From Streptomyces afghaniensis 772 (lineage in GTDB: Bacteria; Actinomycetota; Actinomycetes; Streptomycetales; Streptomycetaceae): a stretch of 34,714 nt of DNA. Location: positions 1 through 34,714 of the forward strand of contig KE354143.1 in NCBI GenBank assembly GCA_000415505.1, read 5' to 3'. The notes beneath the pieces are model-generated. The model made no database searches. It was not told where the DNA came from and saw nothing but the letters and a program-made list of their open reading frames with translations. Positions 1-8,464 of this stretch are shown here, piece after piece (within the stretch, counting starts at the first letter, position 1; every line of letters begins with the position of its first letter). The position numbers and the translations under genes were made by a program.

Positions 1-1
1 G

Positions 2-172
2 ATCCCGCTCCTGGCGACCGCCCCCGTGAGCCTGGTCCTGCTGGCACTCCCGGACCACGGCTCGATGCTGGTCGCCGCCGTCGTGCTCGGGGCGCTGGTG
101 AACGCCCTGGTCATCGGCGCGTGCGCCCGGGCGCTGCGCGGGGGCGACAGCGCTCGTGATCAATACACATAG
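2..172 (+). CDS. C-terminal end of an integral membrane protein (partial)
   Basis: The frame that is open from the first bases ends at TAG 170-172 and encodes about 56 residues. They are strongly hydrophobic: a run beginning LLATAPVSLVLLALP, then a second run VAAVVLGALVNALVIGA, with a short charged tail ARALRGGDSARDQYT. This is the pattern of the last two membrane helices of a small multi-pass protein with a cytoplasmic C-terminus. The start lies outside the window, so the family cannot be named. Codon use is typical of the neighbouring genes. Confidence 0.6.
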   Translation: MPLLATAPVSLVLLALPDHGSMLVAAVVLGALVNALVIGACARALRGGDSARDQYT

Positions 173-175
173 GCG

Positions 176-596
176 TCAGGGCGTGCACGCCGCGGCGATC
201 GACGCGCTGTTCTCGTACAGATGATGCCGGGTGATCCGCCCGCCCTCGACGGTGAGCCGCAGCGCGAAGGGCCCTGAGAAAGACTTGCCGGTCGCACGGA
301 CGGTCCCGGAGAGGTGCCCCATCAGAACGGCGTCGGTACCGTCGACCAGGATCGTGTCGATGGACGCGCGGGCGTCCTCCGGCACGGTGTACTCGGCCAA
401 CGTCGTCGGCCTGAGCGGCACATTCGGCGGCCGTGGACCGAGGTCGGATCCAGGGAACGACGGGGTTCTCGGCCAGCATCCAGTCGACCTTGTCCGCGAA
501 GAGCCCGGTGAGCCCTTCGGTGTCGCCGGCGAGCCGGAGTTCGAGAAACTTCTGGACGGTGGCGCGGGTGGCGTCCGCGGCGCTGGTGGCTGTCAT
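176..596 (-). pseudogene. SnoaL-like / NTF2-fold protein, frameshifted
   Basis: The ATG at 594-596 opens a frame starting MTATSAADATRATVQKFLEL, followed by an LFADKVDWMLAENP segment. That is typical of the first helices and strand of SnoaL-like (NTF2-fold, ketosteroid-isomerase-like) small proteins. Near 420-440 the similarity moves to another frame, which continues with LAEYTVPEDARASIDTILV and ends HHLYENSASIAAACTP at the TGA 176-178. Joined, the two halves make a normal protein of about 135-140 residues. Uncorrected, the first frame runs on as arginine-rich nonsense. The break is either a real mutation or a one-base sequence error. Substrate unknown; many relatives are uncharacterised. Confidence 0.65.
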
Positions 597-661
597 GAGA
601 ACCAGCGTGCCGGGACGCCGAAGGCCCGTCGATTACGTCGGAGGTAAGGACGGGGACGCTT

Positions 662-1033
662 CTATGCGGCGCCCGAGTAGATGCAGTCCATGGGCACGTA
701 CCCGGTGGTGCCGCGGTACTTCACCTTGCGCCAGTGCGGCGAGTCGTCTCCACCGCACGAGCTGTAGACGCCGCCCTTGACGGTTCCACTGGACATGCAG
801 CCGTTGGTGTTCTTGTACCAGAGGCGCAGGGCTGTGGCGCTCATCTTCGGCTTGTTGCGGATCTTCACATTGGTGATGGCGTGCCCCATCGGGAAGTCCG
901 CCGTGCAGCCGGCCGCAGCCGTGGCCGCCGAGGCCGTCCCGGCCGCGACGGTGCCTTCCGCGGCCGTTGCGGTGCTGGTGCCGAGCATCGCGCATGTGGC
1001 GATGACCACGGGAATCAGGAGACGCTTGGTCAT
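662..1033 (-). CDS. Small secreted protein with an SH3-like look
   Basis: A 123-residue protein. The ATG at 1031-1033 is chosen because a GGGGGAAG ribosome site sits 7-8 bases upstream and a classic signal peptide follows: MTKRLLIPVVIATCAMLG with an Ala-rich cleavage region at about residues 19-25. The mature part is alanine-rich, then holds about 75 residues with four cysteines (GCTADFP, NGCMSS, SSCGGDD, MDCIYSG) and a GTTGYVP stretch. That suggests a compact disulfide-bonded bacterial SH3-like domain. It is probably exported to the cell wall or medium. The fold is inferred from pattern only. Confidence 0.7.
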   Translation of the reverse strand: MTKRLLIPVVIATCAMLGTSTATAAEGTVAAGTASAATAAAGCTADFPMGHAITNVKIRNKPKMSATALRLWYKNTNGCMSSGTVKGGVYSSCGGDDSPHWRKVKYRGTTGYVPMDCIYSGAA

Positions 1034-1233
1034 TCGGGTCTTCCCCCTTGAACCTGCGAGGTCGGGTGCGGGCATGCCAGGAGAAGGCGCGAACGTTCCC
1101 CCGTTCCGTCGCACGTTGCAAGTGGGAACCTATCAGAGGGTACGGGCGCGTTTTCGCTGGACCGACGGCACACACAAGACCTCAACAACCGCTGCTGCGA
1201 ATGGACTTGGCCGGCACCGACGCGCTCGGACGA

Positions 1234-1845
1234 TCACTGCCCGACCCGTCCGTCGATCAGCTCACGCAGCAGGTCGGCGTGACCGCAGTGGCGCGCGTAC
1301 TCGCCGATCTGCGCCACCAGCACGTCACGCAGCTGGAGCTGCCCACCCGGCTCGGGCCCGAGGTCGGAGTACCCGGCGTTCCGTGTGGCGAGGTCGGTGA
1401 CACCGGCCAGATACCGCTCGTTGAGCTCCACCTCGGTCCGCCACTGCCGCCACGCCTCCTCCACGACCACCGGGTCCGCGACCGCACCGTTGAAGTCACC
1501 GTCCCGGTCCTCCTCGGTCCGGTACAGCTTCGGCGCGTCGTCCCCGGCCATCACCCGCCGGAAGTGCCGCTCCTCCTCGGCCAGATGCCGCACCAGCCCG
1601 AGCAACGACATGGTGGACGGCGGCGCGGACCGCCGAGCCATCTGCTCCGCGTCCAGCCCCGCGCACTTCATCTCCAGGGTGAGGCGGTAGTGCCGCAGGC
1701 TCTCCAGCAACGCCCCACGTTCATCGACGATCTCCACCTCGGTCTCGCGCGGGTCGTCGCCCGGATCCACCCACATGTCGGGATAGACGCTCGCCCGCGT
1801 CCACCGAGCGACCGCTGGTTCACTGACGTGCTCGTTCGAGACCAT
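1234..1845 (-). CDS. DinB family protein (DUF664 type)
   Basis: 203 residues starting MVSNEHVSEPAV. The sequence matches the DinB/DUF664 four-helix-bundle family common in actinomycetes: an ESLRHYRLTLEMKCAGLD helix, the SLLGLVRHLAEEERHFRR helix with its histidine, and a C-terminal EYARHCGHADLLRE motif whose histidines usually complete a metal site. Family members include thiol-dependent transferases and many proteins of unknown role, so no reaction is assigned. It stands alone on the minus strand. I see no strong ribosome site before the start codon, so the exact start is less sure than the family. Confidence 0.85.
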   Translation of the reverse strand: MVSNEHVSEPAVARWTRASVYPDMWVDPGDDPRETEVEIVDERGALLESLRHYRLTLEMKCAGLDAEQMARRSAPPSTMSLLGLVRHLAEEERHFRRVMAGDDAPKLYRTEEDRDGDFNGAVADPVVVEEAWRQWRTEVELNERYLAGVTDLATRNAGYSDLGPEPGGQLQLRDVLVAQIGEYARHCGHADLLRELIDGRVGQ

Positions 1846-2167
1846 GCGGGGATGGTGGACGACGTGGGGAAGTGACCGCCACCGAATATCGGAGCCATGA
1901 GGTTCCCTATTCGGCGGTGCCTATCGCTTCTGTGCCCTGTAGCGCTTCATTAGCAGGGTGGTCCGCGCTTGGTCCGCCCGACCATTGAGCTCAGCCAGGA
2001 GATCGTCAGGGCACAACTCGTAACCTGGCCCCAAAGCGGGACCATACGCAGGCTGCGGCCGTCAGGCGAGGAAGTTTCTCTCTGGTTCCTCACGTAGGAC
2101 CCGACTCCGTATGTACGGCCCGACTCCATGTCACACCGGCGTTGGCGTCTTGCTCGAGCACAACAAC

Positions 2168-2206
2168 AAGCCCCCTGCCGGCGGAGAACCCTCGGGCAGG
2201 GGGCTT
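2168..2206 (-). terminator. Rho-independent-type hairpin
   Basis: A perfect 12-bp stem (AAGCCCCCTGCC at 2168-2179 with its complement at 2195-2206) and a 15-nt loop. Read on the minus strand it is followed by TTGTTGTTG. It lies 13 nt past the TAA of the minus-strand remnant that ends at 2219, so it was probably that gene's terminator. The layout resembles the gpmA terminator region. Confidence 0.7.
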
Positions 2207-2218
2207 ACGATTGTGCGC

Positions 2219-2355
2219 TTACTTCTTCTCCCCCTGGGTGTTGTCGGGGATCCCGGTGGGCTGGCTGGGAGGAGTAGAGACACGTGGGCTTCGGCTTCGT
2301 CGGCCTCCACCACCGTGCGGCTGGCAGTAGCCGTTTCATCCGGCTGGGTTTCCGC
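2219..2355 (-). pseudogene. C-terminal remnant of an unidentified gene
   Basis: On the minus strand the peptide DRNERAETQPDETATASRTV runs on to EADEAEAHVS. It then continues in a neighbouring frame as TPPSQPTGIPDNTQGEKK and TAA at 2219-2221, just before a terminator hairpin. Acidic/Pro-rich composition and a terminator placed directly after the stop suggest a real C-terminal tail. An in-frame stop lies just upstream of the first piece, and the frame changes near 2275-2285. I read this as the degraded end of a lost gene. The family cannot be identified from a low-complexity tail. Confidence 0.35.
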
Positions 2356-2760
2356 ACGCTCGTTCCTGTCGCGTCACTCCAGCGCAGCGCCCCATGAAGC
2401 GAGTCTGGCAGAGGCTGCGCGGGCAGGAGGCGACTGAGAGGCAACTGCTTGCGAGAGCTACGGAGTCTCACATGTGGTGCGGCGGACTTCAGCGCTCGAG
2501 GTCGGGCGCTGCCTCGATGACGTCAGCCCAGACGCGATCGATCCAGGGGTTGCCCTTGACACCGAGGCGTGCGGCGACGGCGTCGTCGAAAAAGCACGCC
2601 TGAGCGACTCCTACCGTCTCGTCGGGCCACCGATCCGCGATACGGAACCTCTGGGCGTGACCCGCACTCCACCGGCCGGAGCCGGGATCGCCGGTCGCGG
2701 AGCACCTCGGGGCGGCTTAGGCTTGAGATCAAGGGCCCTCGAGTGGAAGGGAACCTTGAG

Positions 2761-3075
2761 ATGCATTTCGTTCTGATCGCGACCCACACCCCGGAAGTCT
2801 GTCCGACCTCTCACGCGACAACGCGCGACTTGATGCTGCAGACCGCACCTGATATCCCGAACCTCGCCCAGAAGGCAGGCGTCGAGATCGTGGCCGGCCC
2901 CTTCGTCAACCGTGAACACACGATTGTCGTGGTCGTACAGTCCGACAAGGTCGAGAACGTCGACCGCTTGCTGATCGATTCTCGCCTCCCTCAATGGAAC
3001 CGCGTCCGCGTGCTGCCGTCGCTGACCATGGAGGAAGGACTCACCGATATCGAAGCGCAGACGCCGATCTTCTGA
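2761..3075 (+). CDS. Conserved small protein (DUF3303 / dimeric ferredoxin-fold type)
   Basis: 104 residues from the ATG at 2761, with a GGAAGG ribosome site about 8 bases upstream. A longer in-frame extension exists, but it is arginine-rich and lacks a better start. The sequence MHFVLIATHTPEVCPTS, then AGPFVNREHTIVVVV and a closing RVRVLPSLTMEEG, has the beta-alpha-beta rhythm of small dimeric alpha-beta barrel proteins (DUF3303, YCII or muconolactone-isomerase-like). It lacks a membrane segment or signal and should be cytosolic. No function can be stated. The neighbours are debris, so context does not help. Confidence 0.65.
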   Translation: MHFVLIATHTPEVCPTSHATTRDLMLQTAPDIPNLAQKAGVEIVAGPFVNREHTIVVVVQSDKVENVDRLLIDSRLPQWNRVRVLPSLTMEEGLTDIEAQTPIF

Positions 3076-3100
3076 ACCCACCCGCTCAGGCACGCGGCCG

Positions 3101-3571
3101 GTGCTTCGATGCGGGCGCCGAGATGCGCAATGGCCCTCCCGCCATCAGAGCAGACGAACACAGCCGGCCCCGCCTTCGCCTTCTTCAGGGCCGCGTGCTC
3201 TCACGCCGCGCCGGGCTGGAGATCGACCCGGCGCAGGTCGTGGAACGAGCAGCTGGAACACGGCTGCTGCCCTGGCTGGCTACGTGAGCCGGACGTTCGT
3301 ACGGTCACAGGAGACTGCGACCAGCCACCTCCGTGCCTACTTCGGTCAGCCTTTGGAGTTCTCGCGATACCTTGCCGCGGAGCGTCTCGTCGCCGATGCG
3401 AACCTGACCGAGGAGCAGCGCGCCGAGGTCGTCACGGCACTCGCACAAGCCATGATTGCCGGGACCGTCGCACCAGTTGCGGACATACCGAATGGCTCGA
3501 ACGTTGACGCGGGAACGCGCGTGCGTAGGCAGGCTACGACGGTGCCAAGATTTATCGCTCATGGCTCCTGA
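3101..3571 (+). CDS. Unrecognised ORF, possibly decayed
   Basis: Open reading frame whose second half has coding-like codon choice and composition: HLRAYFGQPLEFSRYLAAER, then NLTEEQRAEVVTALAQAMIAG, ending FIAHGS at TGA 3569-3571. The first 55 or so residues are Arg/Ser/Pro-rich and look like a wrong frame, so the true start may be near 3280 or the 5' part may be broken. It overlaps the ATG at 3561 of the next fragment, as coupled genes do. I do not recognise the family. Confidence 0.25.
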   Translation: MLRCGRRDAQWPSRHQSRRTQPAPPSPSSGPRALTPRRAGDRPGAGRGTSSWNTAAALAGYVSRTFVRSQETATSHLRAYFGQPLEFSRYLAAERLVADANLTEEQRAEVVTALAQAMIAGTVAPVADIPNGSNVDAGTRVRRQATTVPRFIAHGS

Positions 3572-4023
3572 CCTCTACGGCACCTCCAGGGCGCACAGCG
3601 TGGAGGAACTGGCAACCGCCGTGGGATGAATGCTCTCAGCTTGGGAAGCTGGGGTCAGTTGGGGCTGATTCGTGTGCTGACCTGCGCGAACGGTTCGGAG
3701 AGCTGAATGCGGAGCCCGGCCGCAGCCTGTCCGCCCGGATCGCGCGCACGCAACGCCTCGCCCGATCCCTCCACGCCCTGTGCAACCACTACGAGAACAG
3801 GGACCACGAGTGCCCGAAGGCGCCCGAGCGAGCCGCGTACCTGCGCATGCTTCAGCACTACCTCGCATGCCCGGCGTGCGGGGCCGTGGATGACAACGGG
3901 AGGCCATCGGCGGGTGCGAGGCCGGGCGACCGGCTATATGAGGAGTACCGGCGGACACGACGCGGCCCTGCCGCCCCGCCGGCAGCAACCCGAGAGAAGA
4001 AGGGGAACCGCCGCCCGGCCTGA
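3561..4023 (+). pseudogene. Broken Cys/His-containing small gene
   Basis: An ATG at 3561 opens MAPDLYGTSRAHSVEELATA, which stops at 3627. In frame 1, open from 3529 to the TGA at 4021-4023 but without a usable start codon, a convincing protein continues. It reads DLRERFGELNAEPGRSLSAR, then HALCNHYENRDHECPKAPER, LRMLQHYLACPACGAVDDNG and a basic tail GNRRPA. The C-x-H...H-x-C...C-x2-C spacing suggests a possible zinc site. G/C-ending codons support coding. A frameshift near 3625-3680 would join the parts. I do not recognise the family. It is easily missed because the main part has no start codon. Confidence 0.4.
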
Positions 4024-4097
4024 GGGCAACCGACGGTCACGGTGCAATCGGAACGGGGAGGCCGACGCCGGGAAGGCGGCCCCAGCTCACAGCGAGA

Positions 4098-4131
4098 AGC
4101 CCCTGCCTACGGGACCTCGTAGGCAGGGGCT
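4098..4131 (-). terminator. gpmA terminator
   Basis: A perfect 13-bp stem (4098-4110 with 4119-4131) and an 8-nt loop GGGACCTC, located 16 nt beyond the gpmA stop codon on the minus strand. No U-tract is obvious, as is usual for Streptomyces terminators. Confidence 0.8.
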
Positions 4132-4146
4132 CGAATCAAGTACCGC

Positions 4147-4908
4147 TTACTTCTTCTTCCCCTGGTTCTTGACCGCCTCGATAGCCGCCGCAGCCGCATC
4201 CGGGTCCAGGTACGTCCCGCCCGGGTTCACCGGCTTGAAGTCGGCGTCCAGCTCGTAGGACAGCGGGATGCCCGTCGGGATGTTGAGGCCCGCGATGTCC
4301 GCGTCGGAGATGCCGTCCAGGTGCTTGACCAGGGCGCGCAGGCTGTTGCCGTGGGCGGCGACCAGGACCGTGCGGCCGGTCAGCAGGTCGGGGACGATCG
4401 CGTCGAACCAGTACGGGAGCATGCGGACGACGACGTCCTTGAGGCACTCCGTCTGCGGCCGCAGCTCCGGCGGGAGGGTCGCGTAGCGCGGGTCGGAGAA
4501 CTGGGAGTACTCGGCGTCACGGTCCAGCGCCGGCGGCGGGGTGTCGTAGGAGCGGCGCCACAGCATGAACTGCTCCTCGCCGAACTCGGCGAGCGTCTGG
4601 GCCTTGTCCTTGCCCTGGAGGGCGCCGTAGTGGCGCTCGTTCAGGCGCCAGCTGCGGTGGACCGGGATCCAGAGGCGGTCGGCGGACTCCAGGGCGAGCT
4701 GCGCGGTGCGGATGGCGCGCTTCTGGAGGGACGTGTGGACGACGTCGGGGAGCAGGCCGGCGTCCTTCAGCAGCTCGCCGCCGCGCGTCGCCTCCTTCTC
4801 GCCCTTCGCGGTCAGGTTGACGTCCACCCAGCCGGTGAACAGGTTCTTCTCGTTCCACTCGCTCTCGCCGTGGCGGAGGAGGATCAGCTTGTACGGTGCG
4901 TCGGCCAT
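4147..4908 (-). CDS. gpmA: 2,3-bisphosphoglycerate-dependent phosphoglycerate mutase
   Basis: 253 residues, the normal length for dPGM. It interconverts 3- and 2-phosphoglycerate in glycolysis/gluconeogenesis, in the cytosol. The phosphohistidine motif [10 protein letters not shown] lies at about residues 10-19. [19 protein letters not shown] and RRSYDTPPP follow, and the second catalytic histidine is in [13 protein letters not shown]. The chosen ATG at 4906-4908 ([16 protein letters not shown]) matches the family N-terminus. The 31-residue upstream extension is not conserved-looking. The C-terminus ends NQGKKK. It is divergent from the MFS gene. Confidence 0.96.
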   Translation of the reverse strand: MADAPYKLILLRHGESEWNEKNLFTGWVDVNLTAKGEKEATRGGELLKDAGLLPDVVHTSLQKRAIRTAQLALESADRLWIPVHRSWRLNERHYGALQGKDKAQTLAEFGEEQFMLWRRSYDTPPPALDRDAEYSQFSDPRYATLPPELRPQTECLKDVVVRMLPYWFDAIVPDLLTGRTVLVAAHGNSLRALVKHLDGISDADIAGLNIPTGIPLSYELDADFKPVNPGGTYLDPDAAAAAIEAVKNQGKKK

Positions 4909-5065
4909 GCCCCAGAGCGTAATCCACGCATTCGCCCGTTCGCGTGGCTGCCCGGCAGGCGGACGTTTGACGGGTTCTGTTAATTGAGTGGCCTCCGTCA
5001 AGCGGGACTTTGTAATTTGTGACCCCTACGTGCGCCGCTTACATCCTTGCGCCCTGGGGGAGCCC

Positions 5066-6367
5066 ATGTCGTCCATGCCGTACGCCCTGCGGGCCAGACG
5101 TGCCGTCCGGGAGACCGTCTCCGGACTGCCCCGCGAGTTCTGGTGGCTGTGGACCAGCACCCTCGTCAACCGGCTCGGCGCCTTCGTCGCGACCTTCATG
5201 GCGCTGTATCTGACGCTCGACCGCGGCTACTCCGCCACGTACGCCGGTCTGGTCGCCGCCCTGCACGGGCTCGGCGGGGTGATCTCCTCACTGGGCGGCG
5301 GCGTGATGACCGACCGGCTGGGGCGGCGGCCGACCCTGCTGATCGCGCAGGCCTCGACCGCCGTGTCCGTCGCGCTCCTCGGGTTCGTGCACCACCCGGT
5401 GGCGATCGCCGGCGTCGCGTTCCTCGTCGGCATGGCCAGCAACGCGTCCCGGCCCGCCGTGCAGGCGATGATGGCCGACATCGTCCGGCCCGAGGACCGT
5501 ATCCGCGCCTTCTCCCTCAACTACTGGGCCATCAACCTCGGCTTCGCCGTCTCCTCCATGGGGGCCGGGTTCATCGCCGAGGTCAGCTATCTCGCCGGGT
5601 TCCTGATCGAGGCGGGGATGACGATGGTCTGCGCGATCCTCGTCTTCGTGAAGCTGCCGGAGTCCAAGCCCGCCGAGACGGTGAAGACGACCGCTGCCTC
5701 CGACAGCTCCGTCAGCCTCGGGACCGTACTGCGCGACGGGCGCTTCATGAGCGTCGTCGGGCTGTCCTTCCTCGTCGCGCTGATCTTCCAGCAGGCGTCG
5801 GTGGGGCTGCCGGTGGCGATGGGCGAGGCCGGGTTCACGTCCGCCGAGTACGGCATGGCGATCGCCGTCAACGGCGTCCTGATCGTCGTGCTCCAGATCC
5901 CGGTCACGCGATTCATCGAACACCGGGACCCGCGCCGGCTGCTCGTCGTCTCGTCCGTCCTCGCGGGGTACGGCTTCGGACTCACCGCCTTCGCCGGGTC
6001 GGTCGGCGTCATCGCCCTCACGGTGTGCGTGTGGACGCTGGCCGAGATCGTCAACGCCCCGACACAGACGGGCCTGGTCGTCCGGCTGTCCCCGCTCCAC
6101 GGACGCGGGCGCTACCAGGGGATGTACAGCATGTCCTGGTCCGTCGCCGCGCTCGTCGCCCCGCTCATGTCCGGGTTCGTCATCGACCGGTTCGGGGCGG
6201 AGTGGCTGTGGGGGCTGTGCGCGGTGGTCGGGACGGTGGCCGGGCTGGGGTACGGGGCGTTGCTGCGGCGAGTGCCGGAGGAGGAGCCCGCTGAGCCGAC
6301 CGATCCGGCCGGGCCTGCCGCCGCGGCCCCAGGGGAGGTCCCGGAGCGTTCCGCGTCCGCTCCCTGA
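5066..6367 (+). CDS. MFS transporter
   Basis: 433 residues with about 12 hydrophobic segments. The family signature between helices 2 and 3 is present as GGGVMTDRLGRRPTLL, and RPAVQAMMADIVRPEDRIRA follows in the domain typical of drug-efflux-like MFS carriers. The C-terminal tail is Pro/Ala/Glu-rich and cytoplasmic. The start is taken as ATG 5066 (MSSMPYALRARRAVRETV). A GGGGGAG ribosome site at 5056-5062 is slightly close for it and also suits the ATG at 5075. Probably a proton-coupled exporter in the cell membrane; substrate unknown. It is divergent from gpmA and followed by the serine hydrolase gene. Confidence 0.9.
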   Translation: MSSMPYALRARRAVRETVSGLPREFWWLWTSTLVNRLGAFVATFMALYLTLDRGYSATYAGLVAALHGLGGVISSLGGGVMTDRLGRRPTLLIAQASTAVSVALLGFVHHPVAIAGVAFLVGMASNASRPAVQAMMADIVRPEDRIRAFSLNYWAINLGFAVSSMGAGFIAEVSYLAGFLIEAGMTMVCAILVFVKLPESKPAETVKTTAASDSSVSLGTVLRDGRFMSVVGLSFLVALIFQQASVGLPVAMGEAGFTSAEYGMAIAVNGVLIVVLQIPVTRFIEHRDPRRLLVVSSVLAGYGFGLTAFAGSVGVIALTVCVWTLAEIVNAPTQTGLVVRLSPLHGRGRYQGMYSMSWSVAALVAPLMSGFVIDRFGAEWLWGLCAVVGTVAGLGYGALLRRVPEEEPAEPTDPAGPAAAAPGEVPERSASAP

Positions 6368-6424
6368 TCCGGTTCCGGGGTGTCCCCGATGGTGTGGCGA
6401 TACGGCGCTTGATGAGCTGTTCCC

Positions 6425-7697
6425 ATGACCCGTCACCGCCACCACCACAGCCAGCCGCAGGCAGCCCGCCGCCTCCTCGTCGTTCTCGCCGCGCTCGTCG
6501 GCACCCCTCGCCGTCGCCGCCTCCGCGGTGGCCGGTACCTCCCACCACCCGCCGCCCCGATTACAGCCGGACGGCCAGGCAGTCCAGAAGGACCAGGCAG
6601 CCCATACGAGGACCCAGGCCGTGCTGGACCAGATCGTCGCGCAGGGCACCCCCGGCGTCATCGCCCAGGTTCGCGACCGGCACGGAGTGTGGGACGGCCG
6701 GGCCGGTGTGCGGAAGCTCGGCTCGGAGCGGCCGCGGAGCACCCACGAGAGGTTCCGTGTCGCCAGCGTGACCAAGACCTTCACCGCCACCGTGCTGCTC
6801 AAGCTCGAAGCCGAAGGCAAGCTGTCGCTGGACGACAGCGTGGCCAAGTGGCTGCCGGGAGTGGTGCGCGGCAACGGGTACCGGCCCGGGCACATCACCG
6901 TGCGGCACCTGCTCAACCACACGAGCGGGATCTTCGACTACAACATGGACGCCGGCTTCCGGGCCAGGTACGCCGGTGAGGAGTTCGACCGGAACCGGTA
7001 CACCAGGTGGTCCCCACGGGAACTGGTGGACATCGCGCTGGCCCACCCGCCGAACTTCCAGCCGGAGCAGGGCAGCAGGCCCGGCCGCCCCGGCGAGTGG
7101 GATTACTCGGACACCAACTACGTCCTCGCCGGCATGGTCATCGAGAAGGCCTCGGGCTGCAGTTACGCGCGTGCCGTCGAGCGCCTCGTCATACGGCCAC
7201 TCGGTCTGCGCGGCACGAGCGTGCCGGACACCGTGCCCGGACTGCCCGCGCCCCACGCGCGGCACTACTCGACGCTCTTCGAGGACGGGCCGCAGGCGAA
7301 GGTGCGCGACGTCACCGAGTTCAGTCCCACGGTCGCCTTCTCCGCAGGACAGCTGATCTCGACCGTCGGCGACGTGAACACCTTCCTGTCCAGCTTGCTG
7401 GCCGGTGACCTGCTGCCGCCCGCACAGCAGCGGCAGCTGCTCGACGCCGTCCCGGTCGACGGGGACAAGGGCCATGGCGGCCCGGAGGACGTCTACGGCC
7501 TGGGCCTACGGCACTTCAAGCTCGCGGAGGGCTGCTGGGCCTGGGGGCACGGCGGCATGATCCCCGGCTCCGCGACCCGCACCCTAGCCGCGGCGGACGG
7601 CCGGCAGGTCATGACCATGAACCGCAACGGCGACTGGGGCGAGCAGCGGCTGGAAGACGCCGCTGTCGAATCCGAGTTCTGCCGGAGCGCTCCCTGA
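6425..7697 (+). CDS. Secreted serine hydrolase (beta-lactamase / D-Ala-D-Ala carboxypeptidase fold), frameshift in signal peptide
   Basis: The mature enzyme has the class C/AmpH-type motifs: SVTK (the nucleophile S-x-x-K, in RVASVTKTFTATVL), YSDTNY in place of Y-x-N, and HGGMIPG as the H-x-G triad. It should act outside the cell on peptidoglycan peptides, D-amino-acid peptides or esters. A start at ATG 6425 gives a good export signal (twin-Arg-like head, then RRLLVVLAALVG), but that frame derails. The protein continues in the next frame from about 6500 (LAVAASAVAGTSHH). Removing one C from the CCCC run at 6504-6507 joins them. A GTG start at 6528 also gives an intact but signal-less protein. 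Confidence 0.85.
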
Positions 7698-7725
7698 GGC
7701 CGGCCGACCGGCCGCGCCGCTCACT

Positions 7726-7977
7726 TCACTGGACGGTCAACGGCACCGCGTGGATCTCGTCCGCCTTGTGTCCCGCGCGTTCGTGAATGCGCTGGACCGC
7801 TTCCGCGGAGGGTGCTTCGGAGAGGCAGTAGACGAGGCCGGACTCCGGGTCCGCCCAGGCCCTCTCGAAGTGCACGTTCTCGTCCCCTTCTATGGCGAGG
7901 TCCGCGTTGTGGGCCTCGCGCAGCTGCTCTTCCGTGATGCCCTTCATGCTGTGGTGGACATCCATGAACTTGGCCAT
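7726..7977 (-). CDS. SCO4226-type small metal-binding protein (DUF4242)
   Basis: 83 residues, MAKFMDVHHSMKGITEEQLR to HKADEIHAVPLTVQ. From memory this is almost identical to S. coelicolor SCO4226, a DUF4242 ferredoxin-fold protein described as binding nickel. The likely ligand-bearing stretch MDVHH and the ENVHFERAWADPESG and YCLSEAPSAEAVQRIHERAGH segments are all present. The start is fixed by a GGAAGGAGG ribosome site just upstream of the ATG at 7975-7977; a longer frame exists but is out of character. It is cytosolic. Its position next to phoU is as I recall it from S. coelicolor. Confidence 0.9.
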   Translation of the reverse strand: MAKFMDVHHSMKGITEEQLREAHNADLAIEGDENVHFERAWADPESGLVYCLSEAPSAEAVQRIHERAGHKADEIHAVPLTVQ

Positions 7978-8095
7978 GACGTCACGCCTCCTTCCCAGTA
8001 CCCGGCGGCACGCGCCGGTACAGCGGGCGTACCTCCATGGTCCGCCCGTACGGGCACGGAGGCGACCACAACGGTCCACGACGTCCACAACGCCG

Positions 8096-8127
8096 CAGGG
8101 CCCCGGCGGCGAACCGCCGGAGCCCTG
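8096..8127 (-). terminator. Hairpin downstream of the Cys-rich peptide gene
   Basis: A 14-bp stem with one mismatch and a CGAA loop, 24 nt past the stop codon at 8151. It probably ends the small minus-strand gene and isolates it from the SCO4226-like gene. Confidence 0.55.
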
Positions 8128-8150
8128 TGGGTCGTACGAACGTGCCGGCG

Positions 8151-8306
8151 TCAGCCGCACTGGCAGGGGCTGCCCGACTGGCAGCCGCAGCCGCAGCCCG
8201 AGCCGCAGCCGCATGCGGCGACCAGGGGCAGGTTCCTGATCTCGGCGGGCTGCTCGGTCCGGCGCTCCTGCGCGGGGTCGGGCGTGGTGCTGGGGGATTC
8301 GGCCAT
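8151..8306 (-). CDS. Cys/Gly-rich mini-protein
   Basis: 51 residues from the ATG at 8304-8306, which has a strong GAGGAGGGA ribosome site. The N-terminal half is ordinary and charged (MAESPSTTPDPAQERRTEQP). The last 20 residues form a dense cluster with seven cysteines in CGCGSGCGCGC and SPCQCG. That spacing (C-G-C, C-x-C) is what small metal-binding peptides such as metallothioneins use. It sits beside the SCO4226-type metal-binding gene and upstream of phoU. A metal-buffering role is inferred only. The ribosome site and stop-proximal hairpin support a real gene. Confidence 0.7.
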   Translation of the reverse strand: MAESPSTTPDPAQERRTEQPAEIRNLPLVAACGCGSGCGCGCQSGSPCQCG

Positions 8307-8464
8307 GGGTCCCTCCTCGAGGCTGGTGCCTGTGCCCATTGGACGCCCGTTCCGCCAGGCGCATCAACGGCGCACTGAGGCGCCCGCGCGCCCCGGCCGA
8401 TCCCCGCCCGGCCCTTTCACGCCGGAGCAGGACCGGGCGAAACCGAGGGAAGGCAAACCGAGGA

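Larger units (their letters stand above)
1846..2760. other. Long intergenic region with gene debris
   Basis: About 0.9 kb without an intact gene. It holds a minus-strand gene remnant at about 2219-2355 and a strong hairpin at 2168-2206, both described separately. The remaining short open frames have poor codon bias and no recognisable motifs. No RNA gene is visible. Confidence 0.5.

Noticed and set aside
5288-6922. A 544-residue open frame on the minus strand opposite the MFS gene
   Set aside because: It is His/Asp/Arg/Gly-rich low complexity, the typical shadow of a GC-rich gene; the plus strand has clear membrane helices and an MFS signature.
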